From: Pempheris klunzingeri
Taxonomy: Eukaryota; Chordata; Actinopteri; Acropomatiformes; Pempheridae
Length of the DNA: 64,000 bases
Direction of reading: 5' to 3'
Assembly: GCF_042242105.1 (NCBI RefSeq)
Contig: NC_092013.1
Location: forward strand, 1,952,001-2,016,000
Shown: piece after piece, positions 10,387 through 21,462 of the stretch
How positions within the stretch are numbered: the first letter of the stretch is position 1
Layout of the letters: every line of letters starts with the position of its first letter
The notes under the pieces: generated by a model
Databases searched by the model: none
Told to the model about the DNA's origin: nothing
What the model saw: the letters and a program-made list of their open reading frames with translations, nothing else
Program-made: the position numbers and the translations under genes

Positions 10387-13300
10387 ACATCTATCAGAGA
10401 ATAGCCAGCTGTTTCCTCTTGCCCCCTCCCCATGCCCTGATTGCTGTGTTGTTATATTCAGAGCTTCTCTACAAACAGAGGGATGGCCCAAGACAGCATC
10501 CTCATTTTCTTAACAGCATGTGTGTTATTGTGGCTATGACTACATCCTGAAAACATGTCCATCACTGCTTTTATTGCTTTGTTTTGTTATATTGTTTGAT
10601 TTTTTTAGTTTATCACATGAGACAAATAAAGAGGCAGATCTTCATAAATGAGGACTGGAACTTGTACTTTCAAAATGACCTGGAACAATTTGTGGGTAAT
10701 TAAAGTCATTGCTGACTCTTTTACATCAAGTCACTAATTAATTAGTTGTTTCAGCTCTGCTTTCATCTGTATCCCAGCAGGAATCAGGAATCTTTATTAT
10801 CATTATACAAAAGTACAATCAAATTGTATGCAATCCTATTCAGTGCAAATAAAGCAAACTTTGACATAAATAAAGATGATAAAGATAAATCAAAGATTAA
10901 AAGATTTAAAATGGATGGCACAAGGTAGAATACTGCACAGGTTAGTGAGAAGAAGAGGCATGCCCTTCAGTGTTCATGTATTATTGTGATTTTTCAGTCT
11001 GGTTTTGGCTTTTATTGTCCTGTACCGTCTCCCTGAAGGTTACAGTTGGAACAGGTGATGTGCTGGATGGGGTGAGTCTTTCAGGATGCTTTCTGTGGCA
11101 GCAGGATCTGTACAGCTTCTCTATGGAGAGGAGAGCACAGCACTGTCTACTACTCTATTATCTCAATCTATCCTCCCTCTGATTCTGAGTTTTTCATTCT
11201 GCTGTCTATCTTATTACCCACAATGCCCAGATGAGCAGGAAGCCTCAAAGAAATTTCACAGTGAATTTAATATCATGTTACTGGATTTTTTGATCCATCA
11301 GTAGGAACCTGCACATTTACTCTGTGTATTTAGGTTCTTTTTGACCATAAAACTCACTAAATCTGCACTTTTATTTCATTTAACCTGAAGTGGTTTCAAA
11401 TCCACCAACAGTGTTTCCACTCACCACACAAGGATTATAGATCCTAGAACAGCTGGACTCCTTTTCATGAATACATTTGATAGTACAGGTGTACCTAATA
11501 AAGTGAAACATGAGATCCTGATCTGAGTGACTGAGCAGCTGTGAAAAACTGATCTGTGTCTGTACACTGGGCCTTTGTGGTATTTCAGCTTTAAAGAGAA
11601 ATGTTAGTTTTAGGACAGCAGGAGGCGCTGTGTTATTAAGAAAAGATGCTGAAGCAAATGTCTTCTTTCAGAAGTGAAAGCACAGGCAGGGAGCAGAGGG
11701 GGGGGGGGCACAGTCATGGGCTGATGAGATTTGAGTTTCAGTCAGCTCAGATGAAGAAGATGCAGTTTGTCGCAGCAGAGCGGCTTGGTTTTGTTACTGA
11801 CTGTCCTGTTTTATACCGTCATTGAAGGTTAACTCCTCACTTCGCTTAACTGGCCAGTCAGGGCCACGAGTCACCAACATCTGCTTCAGTTTGACATCAC
11901 AGAGCAAAAGGATCTCCGTCACTCAGCCAGTCTAAAGACAGGCCCGACCTAACGGCTGTTCCAGGCCTTTGTGGTGGCTCAGGAAAAGTTTGGTCTCTTT
12001 TTGAACTGGAGCCTCTGCAGATGAATTGATCTGATGTTAAGATCTACTAAGGTTAATAACTAAATCCAATACATCCCTGTTTGTGTTTTCTTCACCGCCA
12101 TGTTGACTGTAAAGCTTGTGGTTCTTACTGCGTGCGATGAGAATAAAACCTCATGTCTGTATCGAAAACAGGCAAATATTTTCCTTTAAATTCACTCTTG
12201 ACACAAAAGAGTTGTTGTTATGTTAAATAAATCAGAAAGTGAAGAATGACTCAATGGGCCTTAAATGTGAGCTGCTGCTTTTGGCTCTGCTTGCGAGCTG
12301 ACCGTCCAGCAGGCAGATTGAATTAAAGGGCGGCCGCTCTACGTTCTGCTGCTGTGTGAGCGTGTGGGTATGGAAGTCTGAGCGTGTTACATAACATCCT
12401 CCGCTCTTGGTCTCGGTCTCGTCGGTCGGGGACACTTGCTGCATTGTCAGCAGCTCGGTCTCCCAGAGTTTCTGCCCATATCTGCAGGGAGAAAGAAAAG
12501 CCAAAGAAAACAAGCTGCAGCTCCACAGATGTATACGTTACTGTGTTTATTGAGACAGAAGAACTGCTGCCCCTCTGTCTTCTTCCTGACTCCTGCTTCA
12601 CTCTTCCTGCCACACTAAAAGCTTTTTACTAAGCCCATAGGATGCCTACTTGTTGGTCACTTTCACCATCACCAAAGTGACTCTAACATCACCCGTTTGT
12701 CTTTACTGAGAACCATCATTTATGAAGTGTCGGGGGCAGCTCCCAGCATTCAACAGAAAATGATTTGTAGCGACACATTTGTCCATAATAACTGATCTTT
12801 GGCTCAGCAAGCCTGACGTTTTTATACAGGAGATTTACATGATTCTAATTTCACTTTTCATGACCAGAGGGTCACATTACTTGTTTCTGTAGTAAAGGAA
12901 CATAGTGTGCTGCGCAGCTGAAAACCACCACCAGCAGTCTACCTAAAATCTACAGAAATACCTGCCTGCATCAGCAAAAGCTGATTGACTTCATAATAAT
13001 CATTTTTAAGGCTATGAATCAATGGGCCATTATTAACAACTATCTCCTCGTTCTAAAACTTATTGTGTTTCCAAAGAGAATAACTCCCAGAACAACAAAG
13101 AACTTTTCTCCAAGAAATATTTCTGCAGGATTCTTCTTGGTGTACAGGACCTGTACATGTCTGACTCTGGTAGAGGAAAAGTCAAGTGGTTTTTATTATA
13201 TAGGGTGAAAAAAACACAAGCACACAACGAAGGCTTGAATGCAACACAGATTGCACCGGTTTTCACCATAGAAAATCTTTATGCCATCACAATGTGAATG

Positions 13301-13440
13301 ATATTACAATCACATAACACAAACGATGATGCAGTCCACACATAAGAAGGTTAAATCAGCAGTAATTAAGAACAGCACTGAGGGAACAGCAGCCTACACA
13401 TTTGGGGAACTTTCTAACTTCACTGGTGACAAACAGTGGG

Positions 13441-13913
13441 TTCATCAGTAGCTGTAACATCCTTTTTGTTTCACCATGTGGTGTCTGGTATGTGCCTTTA
13501 GGGCATACCATGTTAGTAGTGTTCATTGTTTCTATGTTTCTGATCTGTGATTGATTATCTGAAGACAGACAGACTGGGAACTGCTTGACCTAAGCAGGAG
13601 TGACCTGACCTTTGCCTTCTTATCTGGACACCGAAGGCAGTAGATGTTTATGTTAACATTCCTTTGCATTTAAATAAAGACAGCAGATGTTGGGCTGAGT
13701 GGTCAAGAAGAGGATATAAGGTGACCACAGAGTGGGCTCTTGGAAAGACGGGGACAGAGACACTGCAGATTTGGCTGAGGGTTACGCTGTCTGTTCCTAC
13801 AATTGGCTGAACGTCTTCCCAGGCCTCCATGGTGCCTGTTAGACAACTGACCTTTTTGCAATAAACCTATTTTTATGCACTAAGTTGTTGTCAGCGGAAG
13901 TTTCCTTTCATCA
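13441..13913 (+). mobile_element. Candidate solo LTR or similar promoter-bearing repeat
   Basis: The segment has an LTR-like order: a TATA-like GATATAAGG near 13713, then an AATAAA near 13860 followed by a short tail. TTCATCA occurs at 13441-13447 and again at 13907-13913, possibly a target-site duplication. No internal retroviral or retrotransposon genes are seen. Boundaries are tentative. Confidence 0.35.
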
Positions 13914-14165
13914 ACTGCACATGATCATCATGAGAGAAGATACGACAACCACAAACCTGCTGATTTTACCTCATAGACACACAGGAGCTGCTGCTCTGCT
14001 GGTGCCTTGATCTGTTAGTTCATTTGTATTATTTGGTGACTTTGGTGTTTTAAAGGGTTCGTTCACATCGAACACAAAAAACAGTAACACAGGATGGAGG
14101 CAGTGGAAGACCAGCGACCAGTCCTGCGTTCTGGGAGGGCAAAAATACTGTTTAGTCAGTTGAAT

Positions 14166-14252
14166 CTGGCGGCTTTGAAGAGAGCGCTATAATGATCATG
14201 TGTGGTTAAAGAAAAAGGATCTGACAGGTCTGTCTCTGTAGGGATCCTTTCC
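14166..14252. mobile_element. Isolated arm of a DNA-transposon-like repeat
   Basis: About 87 bp match the reverse complement of 49396-49482, starting CTGGCGGCTTTGAAGAGAG and ending in GTAGGGATCC. In dock3 this sequence forms one arm of an inverted repeat. Confidence 0.55.
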
Positions 14253-15148
14253 TTAACGTAGACAAAGAACTTTTAGTCAATGCACTTTCATTTAGATACC
14301 AAAATATGCACCAAGAGGGTTTATTTGACCCTCTAATAATAAATGAGCCTTTAATGAGAAAAGAAACATTCAGTTTTCAGTTTAGAAAGGAGCCGATTCA
14401 GCTGTGCTCTTATTTTGGAGGCTGCAGTTTGTGCTGCTGTTGAGCTGCTCCAGAGACGTGTTTCTAATATTGACTCTGTTTTTATTGGTACACAGTGAGC
14501 TGGCATGGGCACCGTTACTATTGTGTTGTTGTGTCAGTTCAGGTGAAACCAATATGATGCCTGATTCTTACAGCCAAGACAATGATTCTGCTGCTGCTTT
14601 TTAATTCATGGACCCAAACCCTCCAAACGTTTAGAGGCCTCAGTGAAGAGACCCTCCCCAACTGTTATTGATCTATTATATGAGCTTCACATTTAGCTGT
14701 TGATTTCACCTTCATCATTTCTACTGCATGAACAGTGACTCAGGACGTTTGAAGCCAACACTCACTAAACACTTGCTGACGTTTTCTTCAGTGGGTTTGT
14801 GTTTGCATCTCTTTGGGCCGGTCATTAAAGCAGCCCAAGAGCCCACTGATTTACACATATTCAGCTCTCTCCCTCCTTTTCAAGCTGGTCGCCTGAAGAG
14901 AGGTGAGAATGTGGCCTTTTTAAGCAGCTGATACCCATTTGTATGGAGTGTGGTTTTGTGTGGAGGAGACAAAGACATCAAGGTGTTCAGGGCCCTTACA
15001 CTCAGTGTGATAATCCAGCCTGTGGGGGCCGGGAGACCTTTTAGGACGACGACACACCTATGGCCCATTAGCAGATGTCTGTGAACAAACTGTTTCACCA
15101 TTTAAACAGTGACCAGTAGAGGCCGACTGCTTTGAGGCCCAGGGAGAA

Positions 15149-15345
15149 AGTCCCAGACTGTCTTTAACAATCTGACACATTCAGGAGTTGTTGAGTTTGG
15201 AGAAACTTGATGGAGGGAAACCACCAAACTAAACTTCATCTTCTGCCTGAAATCAAGGAGCCACTGATTCAAAGCGGCCTTAGCAACAGTAACTAAGGGG
15301 CGGGACTTAGAGAAAGGGCAGCTCACTCCCAAACGAGCCAATAAG
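15149..15345. repeat. Promoter-flank block shared with 18331-18529
   Basis: About 200 bp nearly identical upstream of zinc-finger genes 2 and 3. It ends in the GC box and CCAAT box of each promoter. In gene 3 its left edge touches the 3' end of a LINE fragment. Confidence 0.85.
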
Positions 15346-15374
15346 AGCCCGCGAGACTACGTGACATCGCGAGA
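15297..15374 (+). promoter_or_regulatory. Promoter elements of zinc-finger gene 2
   Basis: GGGGCGGG at 15297-15304 (GC box), CCAAT at 15338-15342 and TCGCGAGA at 15367-15374 occur in that order within 80 bp, 37 bp before the start codon. The order is the same in gene 3. Function is inferred from the motifs. Confidence 0.5.
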
Positions 15375-15410
15375 ACAAGCGAAGCAGGAACCACGGAGAC
15401 CTGCGGGACG

Positions 15411-15476
15411 ATGGAGAAGCAGAAGCCGGAGCTCAGAAGACAAACAGGCTCGTCCTCTGATAGCACCGATGTTCAG
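15411..15476 (+). CDS. Zinc-finger gene 2, exon 1 (leader exon)
   Basis: 22 codons, same sequence as the leader exons of genes 1 and 3, with a GTCAGT donor in phase 0. The 5' leader lacks 19 bp present in gene 3, apparently lost between direct GCAGGA repeats. Confidence 0.8.
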
Positions 15477-17222
15477 GTCAGTGTTCATGACTTCAGCACG
15501 AGACCAAGACACGAGGAACAGGCTCAGGGGTCCGCGTGGCTTTCGTCTCTTTTCTTTGTCTTGATGGATTTCTGCATTTTCTCTGTGAGCGAGTGAACTC
15601 AGCAACAATAGAACAACAAATGTCCTCACTCAAAGAACACTTTTTACTCCTTTTAGCGCTCTTTTACTTCCTTTTACAAATGAAACGTACTGACCAACAT
15701 TTTGAGATCACAAGTGAAGCTGGCGCCAAAGAAAATGTGCTGCCGCCTGTTTGTCCGATAGAAGAACTCCAAAAGTTCATTCCAATGTGCGCAAATCAAA
15801 GGGGAGGCGTCCCAGAGCGGCTCCAGACTGGAGAGACTGGACACAGCAGAGTGGAAGTGATGTTTGTGAAATACAAGTTGAAAGTGAATGTTGAGAAATC
15901 CTCAAAGTGACTTTCAGACCACAGAAAGTCAGAGGGATTCAGCCCTGATGCTTTTGCCCCCAAGAGGCTACAAACAAACATCTGCTCACTGTCTCTTTGT
16001 CGCCGACATGGACACTAAACTGTCAGTGAGCCGTCAATCAAAGCGGATCTATTGTGCGTCATGTGATCATCTATTCTGATTGGTCTTCATAGAGACCATT
16101 GATCCGACTGTTAGGAACTAAAACTGGCCCATAATGATTGAGGACCAATTGATCAGATCATCCTTTCTGTAGAGGTCTGTGCCTCCCCAGGCTCCTGCAG
16201 TTGGTTGTCACAGCTGGTACTGCATTATTCAGCCTGGACTCTGGGTTATGTTGCATAGACATGCACCAAATGTGATTCATGGTTCTAGATAGCTCGTTCC
16301 ACCATGACGTCTCATTTACTCTCTTTTCTTTGTTGTGTGTCTGTTGCTATAGAAACGCAGAGGAAGAGATGGACCCACTTGTCATCGCTGTCAGCACTGT
16401 GACAAATCCTTCACAACACGGAATGATTTAAAGGTTCATCAGAGATTTCATTTGGGAGAGAAACTGCACAGCTGTGACCAGTGTGGGAAAACTTTCACTC
16501 AATCAGCTAGCTTAAGGAGACATCAACGCATTCACACTGGAGAGAAACCGTGTAGCTGTGACCAGTGTGGGAAAACGTTCGCTCAATCAGCCCAATTAAG
16601 GAGCCATCAACGCATTCACACTGGAGAGAAACCGTGTAGCTGTGACCAGTGTGGGAAAACTTTCAGTCAGTCAGCTAACTTAAGGATCCATCAACGCATT
16701 CACACTGGAGAGAAACCGTATAGCTGTGACCAGTGTGGGAAAACTTTCACTCAATCAGCTAACTTAAGGAGACATCAACGCATTCACACTGGAGAGAAAC
16801 CGTGTAGCTGTGACCAGTGTGGGAAAACGTTCGCTCGATCAGCTCACTTAAGGAGACATCAACGCATTCACACTGGAGAGAAACCGTTCTGGTGTGACCA
16901 ATGTGGAAAGGTTTTCGCTCGATCAACTCACTTAAGGAGCCATCAACGCATTCACACTGGAGAGAAACCATATAGCTGTGACCAATGTGGGAAAACTTTC
17001 ACTCAATCAGCTCAATTAAGGAGCCATCAACGCATTCACACTGGAGAGAAACCGTATAGCTGTGACCAGTGTGGGAAAGCTTTCACTGTATCAACTACCT
17101 TAAGAATCCATCAACGCACTCATACTGGAGAGAAACCATTCTGGTGTGAGCAGTGTGGGAAAACTTTTGCTTCACAGAGTGGCCTTAGATCCCACCAAAA
17201 CACTCACACTTCATTGTTTTGA
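15411..17222 (+). CDS. C2H2 zinc-finger protein 2 (10 fingers, 311 aa)
   Basis: Two exons, 15411-15476 and 16353-17222, join in phase 0. The 22-residue leader is the same as in gene 1. Exon 2 encodes the same variant N-terminal finger and nine regular fingers with HTGEKP linkers, ending NTHTSLF. Helices include [24 protein letters not shown] and TVSTTLRI types, so DNA specificity should differ from the paralogues. A nuclear DNA-binding role is inferred from the fold. The usual family 3' UTR is cut about 30 nt after the stop by a LINE fragment, so polyadenylation may use the LINE signal at 18310-18315. Confidence 0.87.
16353..17222 (+). CDS. Zinc-finger gene 2, exon 2 (finger array)
   Basis: It starts after TTGCTATAG and carries one variant finger then nine regular 28-residue fingers. 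One finger has PFWCEQCG, as in the paralogous last fingers. TGA is at 17220-17222. Confidence 0.93.
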   Translation, partial: KRRGRDGPTCHRCQHCDKSFTTRNDLKVHQRFHLGEKLHSCDQCGKTFTQSASLRRHQRIHTGEKPCSCDQCGKTFAQSAQLRSHQRIHTGEKPCSCDQCGKTFSQSANLRIHQRIHTGEKPYSCDQCGKTFTQSANLRRHQRIHTGEKPCSCDQCGKTFARSAHLRRHQRIHTGEKPFWCDQCGKVFARSTHLRSHQRIHTGEKPYSCDQCGKTFTQSAQLRSHQRIHTGEKPYSCDQCGKAFTVSTTLRIHQRTHTGEKPFWCEQCGKTFASQSGLRSHQNTHTSLF

Positions 17223-17253
17223 ACATTTTCCAGGGAATAGCCAGCTGTTTCCT

Positions 17254-18331
17254 CCTCCTCCCTGATATCTGTAACATCTACTGGCTCCCCGCGAGGATGC
17301 GTCCTCTCCCCTCTGTTGTACATACTGTACACCAACAGCTGCTGTAGCACATTTGAAAACCACCATATATTGAAATTTGCTGATGACACGGTCATACTGA
17401 GTCTGTTGAACAGTACTGAAACCTCTTATGGTCCTGTGGTGGATTATTTTCTAAAGTGGTGCCAGGGTTCGTTTTGTTAGAAACACACCCGCATTCTTTA
17501 ATGGACAGCCCGAGATTATTCACATCATCGGCCGGAGGGTTCAGTCGGTCTCAGAAGCACCTTTAATTCAGATTCACAGGTGAAATACAATGCAATACAA
17601 CTCTGGGGTTCAGGCAGCGCCGGGCTCATGACTGGTTCTGGTCAGAGAAGCTAAGAACTGGGTTTTCCAACAGATTTTAAAGGGCAGAGTATCACAATAT
17701 GACACATAACCATTGTTTGATTGGACGCTAAGGTCCGTACGTCAGTCTCCACCAGCCGTCAGCGTTGTCTGCGTAGGCATGTATCTATCAGGAATATGTT
17801 TACAGAACAAGAACTCTCTGTTTCTTACAATCAAGATATTACATCTGCTTCTTAAAACACTAGAGGAGACACCAGTCTGTCAGGTCACACTGACCTGTAC
17901 AACGTTTGAGAAACATATGAAACACTTTATGATTTAAAGTTCTAATTTACATTGAAGACATTTTGTTGCAATATCAGAGTCAATAGTTAACAGTTTTTAT
18001 CTCTGAATGTATCAAAAACAAAGGACATGTGTATTGATTTTAGACGCTCGCAGCCCTCTCCTGACAGCACAGTGACTGATGGGCAGGATGTAGAAATTGT
18101 AGAGTCCTTTAAGTATTTAGGAACTATAATAGACAATAAACTGACATTAACACAATTTACAAGAAAAGTCAGCAGCGCCTATTTTGTCTAAGAAAACTCT
18201 CAAAATTCCAGGTTGATTCATCCCATTTATTCTATTGTTTCAAGTGTGCATGTATTTTATGTTATGTTTTGCTTCCACTGCTGCACAAGCAATTGCCCCA
18301 TTGGGGACAAATAAAGTCATTGATTGATTGA
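17254..18331 (+). mobile_element. Truncated non-LTR retrotransposon (LINE), interrupted
   Basis: The conceptual translation contains reverse-transcriptase blocks GSPRGCVLSPLLYILYT and, after it, LKFADDTVIL with the FADD active-site motif. Further on come LNVSKTKDMCIDFRR and VEIVESFKYLGTIIDNKL. The 3' end has AATAAA and a short ATTG-repeat tail at about 18318-18331. It is 5'-truncated, frameshifted and interrupted at 17479-17967, so it is dead. A CR1/L2/Rex-like clade is likely, but I cannot assign it firmly. Confidence 0.8.
17479..17967. mobile_element. Unidentified ~490-bp insertion within the LINE
   Basis: It separates the FADD block from the downstream FRR block of the reverse transcriptase. 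TTTTGTT occurs at both edges (17472-17478 and 17961-17967), consistent with a 7-bp target duplication. No coding domain or terminal inverted repeat is evident. Read on the minus strand it has ATTAAA signals and could be a solo LTR. Confidence 0.4.
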
Positions 18332-18480
18332 AAGTCCCAGACTGTCTTTAACAATCTGACACATTCAGGAGTTGTTGAGTTTGGAGAAACTTGATGGAGG
18401 GAAACCACCAAACTAAACTTCATCTTCTGCCTGAAATCAAGGAGCCACTGATTCAAAGCGGCCTTAGCAACAGTAACTAA

Positions 18481-18557
18481 GGGGCGGGACTTAGAGAAAG
18501 GGCAGCTCACTCCAAACGAGCCAATAAGAGCCCGCGAGACGACGTGACATCGCGAGA
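18481..18557 (+). promoter_or_regulatory. Promoter elements of zinc-finger gene 3
   Basis: GC box at 18481-18488, CCAAT at 18521-18525 and TCGCGAGA at 18550-18557, same order and spacing as in gene 2. Confidence 0.5.
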
Positions 18558-18611
18558 ACAAGCGAAGCAGGACTACACGGTCCAGCAGGAACCACGGAGA
18601 CCTGCGGGACG

Positions 18612-18677
18612 ATGGAGAAGCAGAAGCCGGAGCTCAGAAGACAAACAGGCTCGTCCTCTGATAGCACCGATGTTCAG
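18612..18677 (+). CDS. Zinc-finger gene 3, exon 1 (leader exon)
   Basis: 22 codons, same sequence as in the other two genes. Identity to genes 1 and 2 continues about 50 nt into the intron and then stops. Confidence 0.8.
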
Positions 18678-19109
18678 GTCAGTGTTCATGACTTCAGCAC
18701 GAGACCAAGACACGAGGAACAGGCTCAGGGGTGTTTCAGTTCAACGAGTGACCACGTTAACTGGCGACCGTCAGCCGAATGCGTCTGTTGTTGTCATGGT
18801 TACGGCAGCTGTTGAAATCAGGACATCGGGTCCGTAGCTGGCCGTGTGAATGTCTCTTTGTTTAGTTTTCATCACAATGTCTAAACATACCGATCTGAGT
18901 CCACTTTAGAGTCGTACCTGTGGAAACGTGTCTCATAGTGGTGTGGGGTCACGTTTTGAACGCTGCTTGCTGTAACGGAAAATGTTGAAAACAGGAAGTC
19001 GACAAGCCGAACCTTCCTGTGATTGTCTGTTTTAATAAATGGATAAATATCCTAAATACCCGTCGTTTTCAGTCTTGTTTGAGTATTTGTAATGTAGACG
19101 CCCCACCCT

Positions 19110-19175
<66 letters not shown>

Positions 19176-21462
19176 TTTTAAATGTGAAAAATTAGTTGTT
19201 TTATTTTACGAGATTCGAACTCGCGCCATTTTGGGAAAATAAATAAACGGCAGGGACATTCTGTGTGCGCCACTATCATTACAGGGCCGCATCACTGACC
19301 TGTCATATAACAAGACATATAGGACACAGGCAGCGGTCTCTGGAAGACAGGAGGAAGCCAGACCAACTTGTGACCACACCGCCCAGTGCTGAGTGACACC
19401 GTCTCACTATTTCGTTAGTCTGCGGCACAATAAAACAGCCCGTTACACCAGTTCTGTCAACCTGCTGTTCTGCTACAAATCAGCGACGCAAATGTCATCA
19501 GCTGCACAAGAAAAATATAAATGTTAGTCAGATGTAAAACACATAGGATTGAGGTCTGGACTCAAGATGGTCTCCAACAGGCAGGACACAAAATCATCAT
19601 CAACATTGGGCCTTGCGACGCGTTCCCAATGGAACCAATATGTGCATGATGTGCATCAATCTGAAAGATAAATAAATTAGTCTTTGGAGAGAGAAAAAAA
19701 AAGTATCAGATTGATGCACATCATGCACATATTGGTTCCATTGGGAGCGCGTTGCAAGGCCCAATGTTGATGATTTTGTGTCCTGCCTGTTGGAGACCAT
19801 CTTGAGTCTAACCTCGTCTCCATCACTTCATACTGGTGCTACCGACTGGGACAAGAGCTGATTACAGCACATCTCTGCACTGAGAAGGTGATCAGCTGCA
19901 ACCCTCATGTTCCACGAGAAGAGGATGTTTGACACTAATCTGATTTCGGCCCATCCTGAATGAAATACTTTGAGTGATTGACATCTCTGTGTTTTGGTTG
20001 AGTTGTGAGCAGCAGACCTCAATCCTATGTGTTTTACATCTGAGTAACATTTATATTTTTCTTCTTCGGTAGCACCAGTATGAAGTGATGGAGACGAGGT
20101 TAGACTCAAGATGGTCACCAACAGAGAGATCAACTAGCTTAAGCTCACTGTCTCTTTGTCGCCGACATGGACACTAAACTGTCAGTGAGCCGTCAATCAA
20201 AGCGGATCTATTGTGCGTCATGTCATCTATTCTGATTGGCTTTCATAGAGACCATTGATCCGACTGTTAGGAACTAAAACTGGCCCGTAATGATTGAGGA
20301 CCAATTGATCAGATCATCCTTTCTGTAGAGGTCTGTGCCTCCCCAGGCTCCTGCAGTTGGTTGTCACAGCTGGTACTGCATTAGTCAGCCTGGACTCTGG
20401 GTTATGTTGCATAGACATGCACCAAATGTGATTCATGGTTCTAGATAGCTCGTTCCACCATGACGTCTCATTTACTCTCTTTTCTTTGTTGTGTGTCTGT
20501 TGCTATAGAAACGCAGAGGAAGAGATGGACCCACTTGTCACCGCTGTCAGCACTGTGACAAATCCTTCACAACACAAAATGATTTAAAGGTTCATCAAAG
20601 ATTTCATTTGGGAGAGAAACTGCACAGCTGTGACCAGTGTGGGAAAACTTTCAGTCAGTCAGGTCACTTAAGGAGACATCAACGCATTCACACTGGAGAG
20701 AAACCGTATAGCTGTGACCAGTGTGGGAAAACTTTCACTCAATCAGCTAGCTTAAGGAGACATCAACGCATTCACACTGGAGAGAAACCGTGTAGCTGTG
20801 ACCAGTGTGGGAAAACTTTCACTGAATCAGCTAGCTTAAGGATCCATCAACGCATTCACACTGGAGAGAAACCATTCTGGTGTGACCAATGTGGAAAAAC
20901 TTTCAGTCAATCTGCTACCTTAAGGATCCATCAACGCATTCACACTGGAGAGAAACCGTATGGCTGTGACCAGTGTGGGAAAACTTTCACTCGATCAACT
21001 GAGTTAATGAGACATCGACGTATTCACACTGGAGAGAAACCGTATGGCTGTGACCAGTGTGGGAAAACTTTCAGTCAATCAACCAATTTAAGGAGCCATC
21101 AACGCATTCACACTGGAGAGAAACCGTATGGCTGTGACCAGTGTGGGAAAACTTTCACTGAATCAACTAGCTTAAGGAGCCATCAACGCATTCACACTGG
21201 AGAGAAACCGTTCTGGTGTGACCAATGTGGGAAAGCTTTCACTGCACCAGCTAACTTAAGGAGCCATCAACGCATTCACACTGGAGAGAAACCGTATGGC
21301 TGTGACCAGTGTGGGAAAGCTTTCACTCAATCAAATAGCTTAAGGAGCCATCAACGCATTCACACTGGAGAGAAACCGTTCTGGTGTGACCAATGTGGGA
21401 GCACTTTTGCTTCGCAGAGTGGCCTTAGATCCCACCAAAACACTCACACTTCATTGTTTTGA
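18612..21462 (+). CDS. C2H2 zinc-finger protein 3 (11 fingers, 339 aa)
   Basis: Two exons, 18612-18677 and 20509-21462, join in phase 0. The leader peptide is shared with genes 1 and 2. Exon 2 has the variant first finger and ten regular fingers, many with PYGCDQCG instead of PYSCDQCG. One finger has an ELMRHRR helix and the last shows CDQCGSTF. The protein is probably a nuclear DNA-binding regulator. The intron differs strongly from genes 1 and 2: it holds a long CA tract and a nested inverted repeat. A family-type 3' UTR follows, with AATAAA at 21717-21722. Confidence 0.87.
19110..19173. repeat. CA microsatellite
   Basis: About 64 bp of CA repeat in the intron of zinc-finger gene 3. Confidence 0.97.
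19507..20121. repeat. Nested inverted-repeat (foldback) element
   Basis: A core hairpin has arms 19559-19664 and 19705-19808, nearly perfect reverse complements around a 40-bp A-rich loop. Outside it, 19507-19558 pairs with 20011-20064, and 19787-19846 pairs with 20065-20121. It may be a foldback transposon or a template-switching rearrangement. It sits between the leader and finger exons of gene 3. Open frames here come from the inverted arms and are not taken as genes. Confidence 0.8.
20509..21462 (+). CDS. Zinc-finger gene 3, exon 2 (finger array)
   Basis: It opens after TTGCTATAG with the same [10 protein letters not shown] lead-in as the paralogues; eleven fingers in all, TGA at 21460-21462. 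Confidence 0.93.
   Translation, partial: KRRGRDGPTCHRCQHCDKSFTTQNDLKVHQRFHLGEKLHSCDQCGKTFSQSGHLRRHQRIHTGEKPYSCDQCGKTFTQSASLRRHQRIHTGEKPCSCDQCGKTFTESASLRIHQRIHTGEKPFWCDQCGKTFSQSATLRIHQRIHTGEKPYGCDQCGKTFTRSTELMRHRRIHTGEKPYGCDQCGKTFSQSTNLRSHQRIHTGEKPYGCDQCGKTFTESTSLRSHQRIHTGEKPFWCDQCGKAFTAPANLRSHQRIHTGEKPYGCDQCGKAFTQSNSLRSHQRIHTGEKPFWCDQCGSTFASQSGLRSHQNTHTSLF

Larger units (their letters stand above)
10387..15148. other. Intergenic region between zinc-finger genes 1 and 2
   Basis: The first ~350 bp are the 3' UTR of gene 1, related to that of gene 3, with AATAAA at 10625-10630. The rest shows no supported gene on either strand. It holds a G homopolymer near 11700, a candidate solo LTR near 13450-13910 and a DNA-transposon arm at 14166-14252. 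Short open frames lack splice support or domain similarity. Confidence 0.55.
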
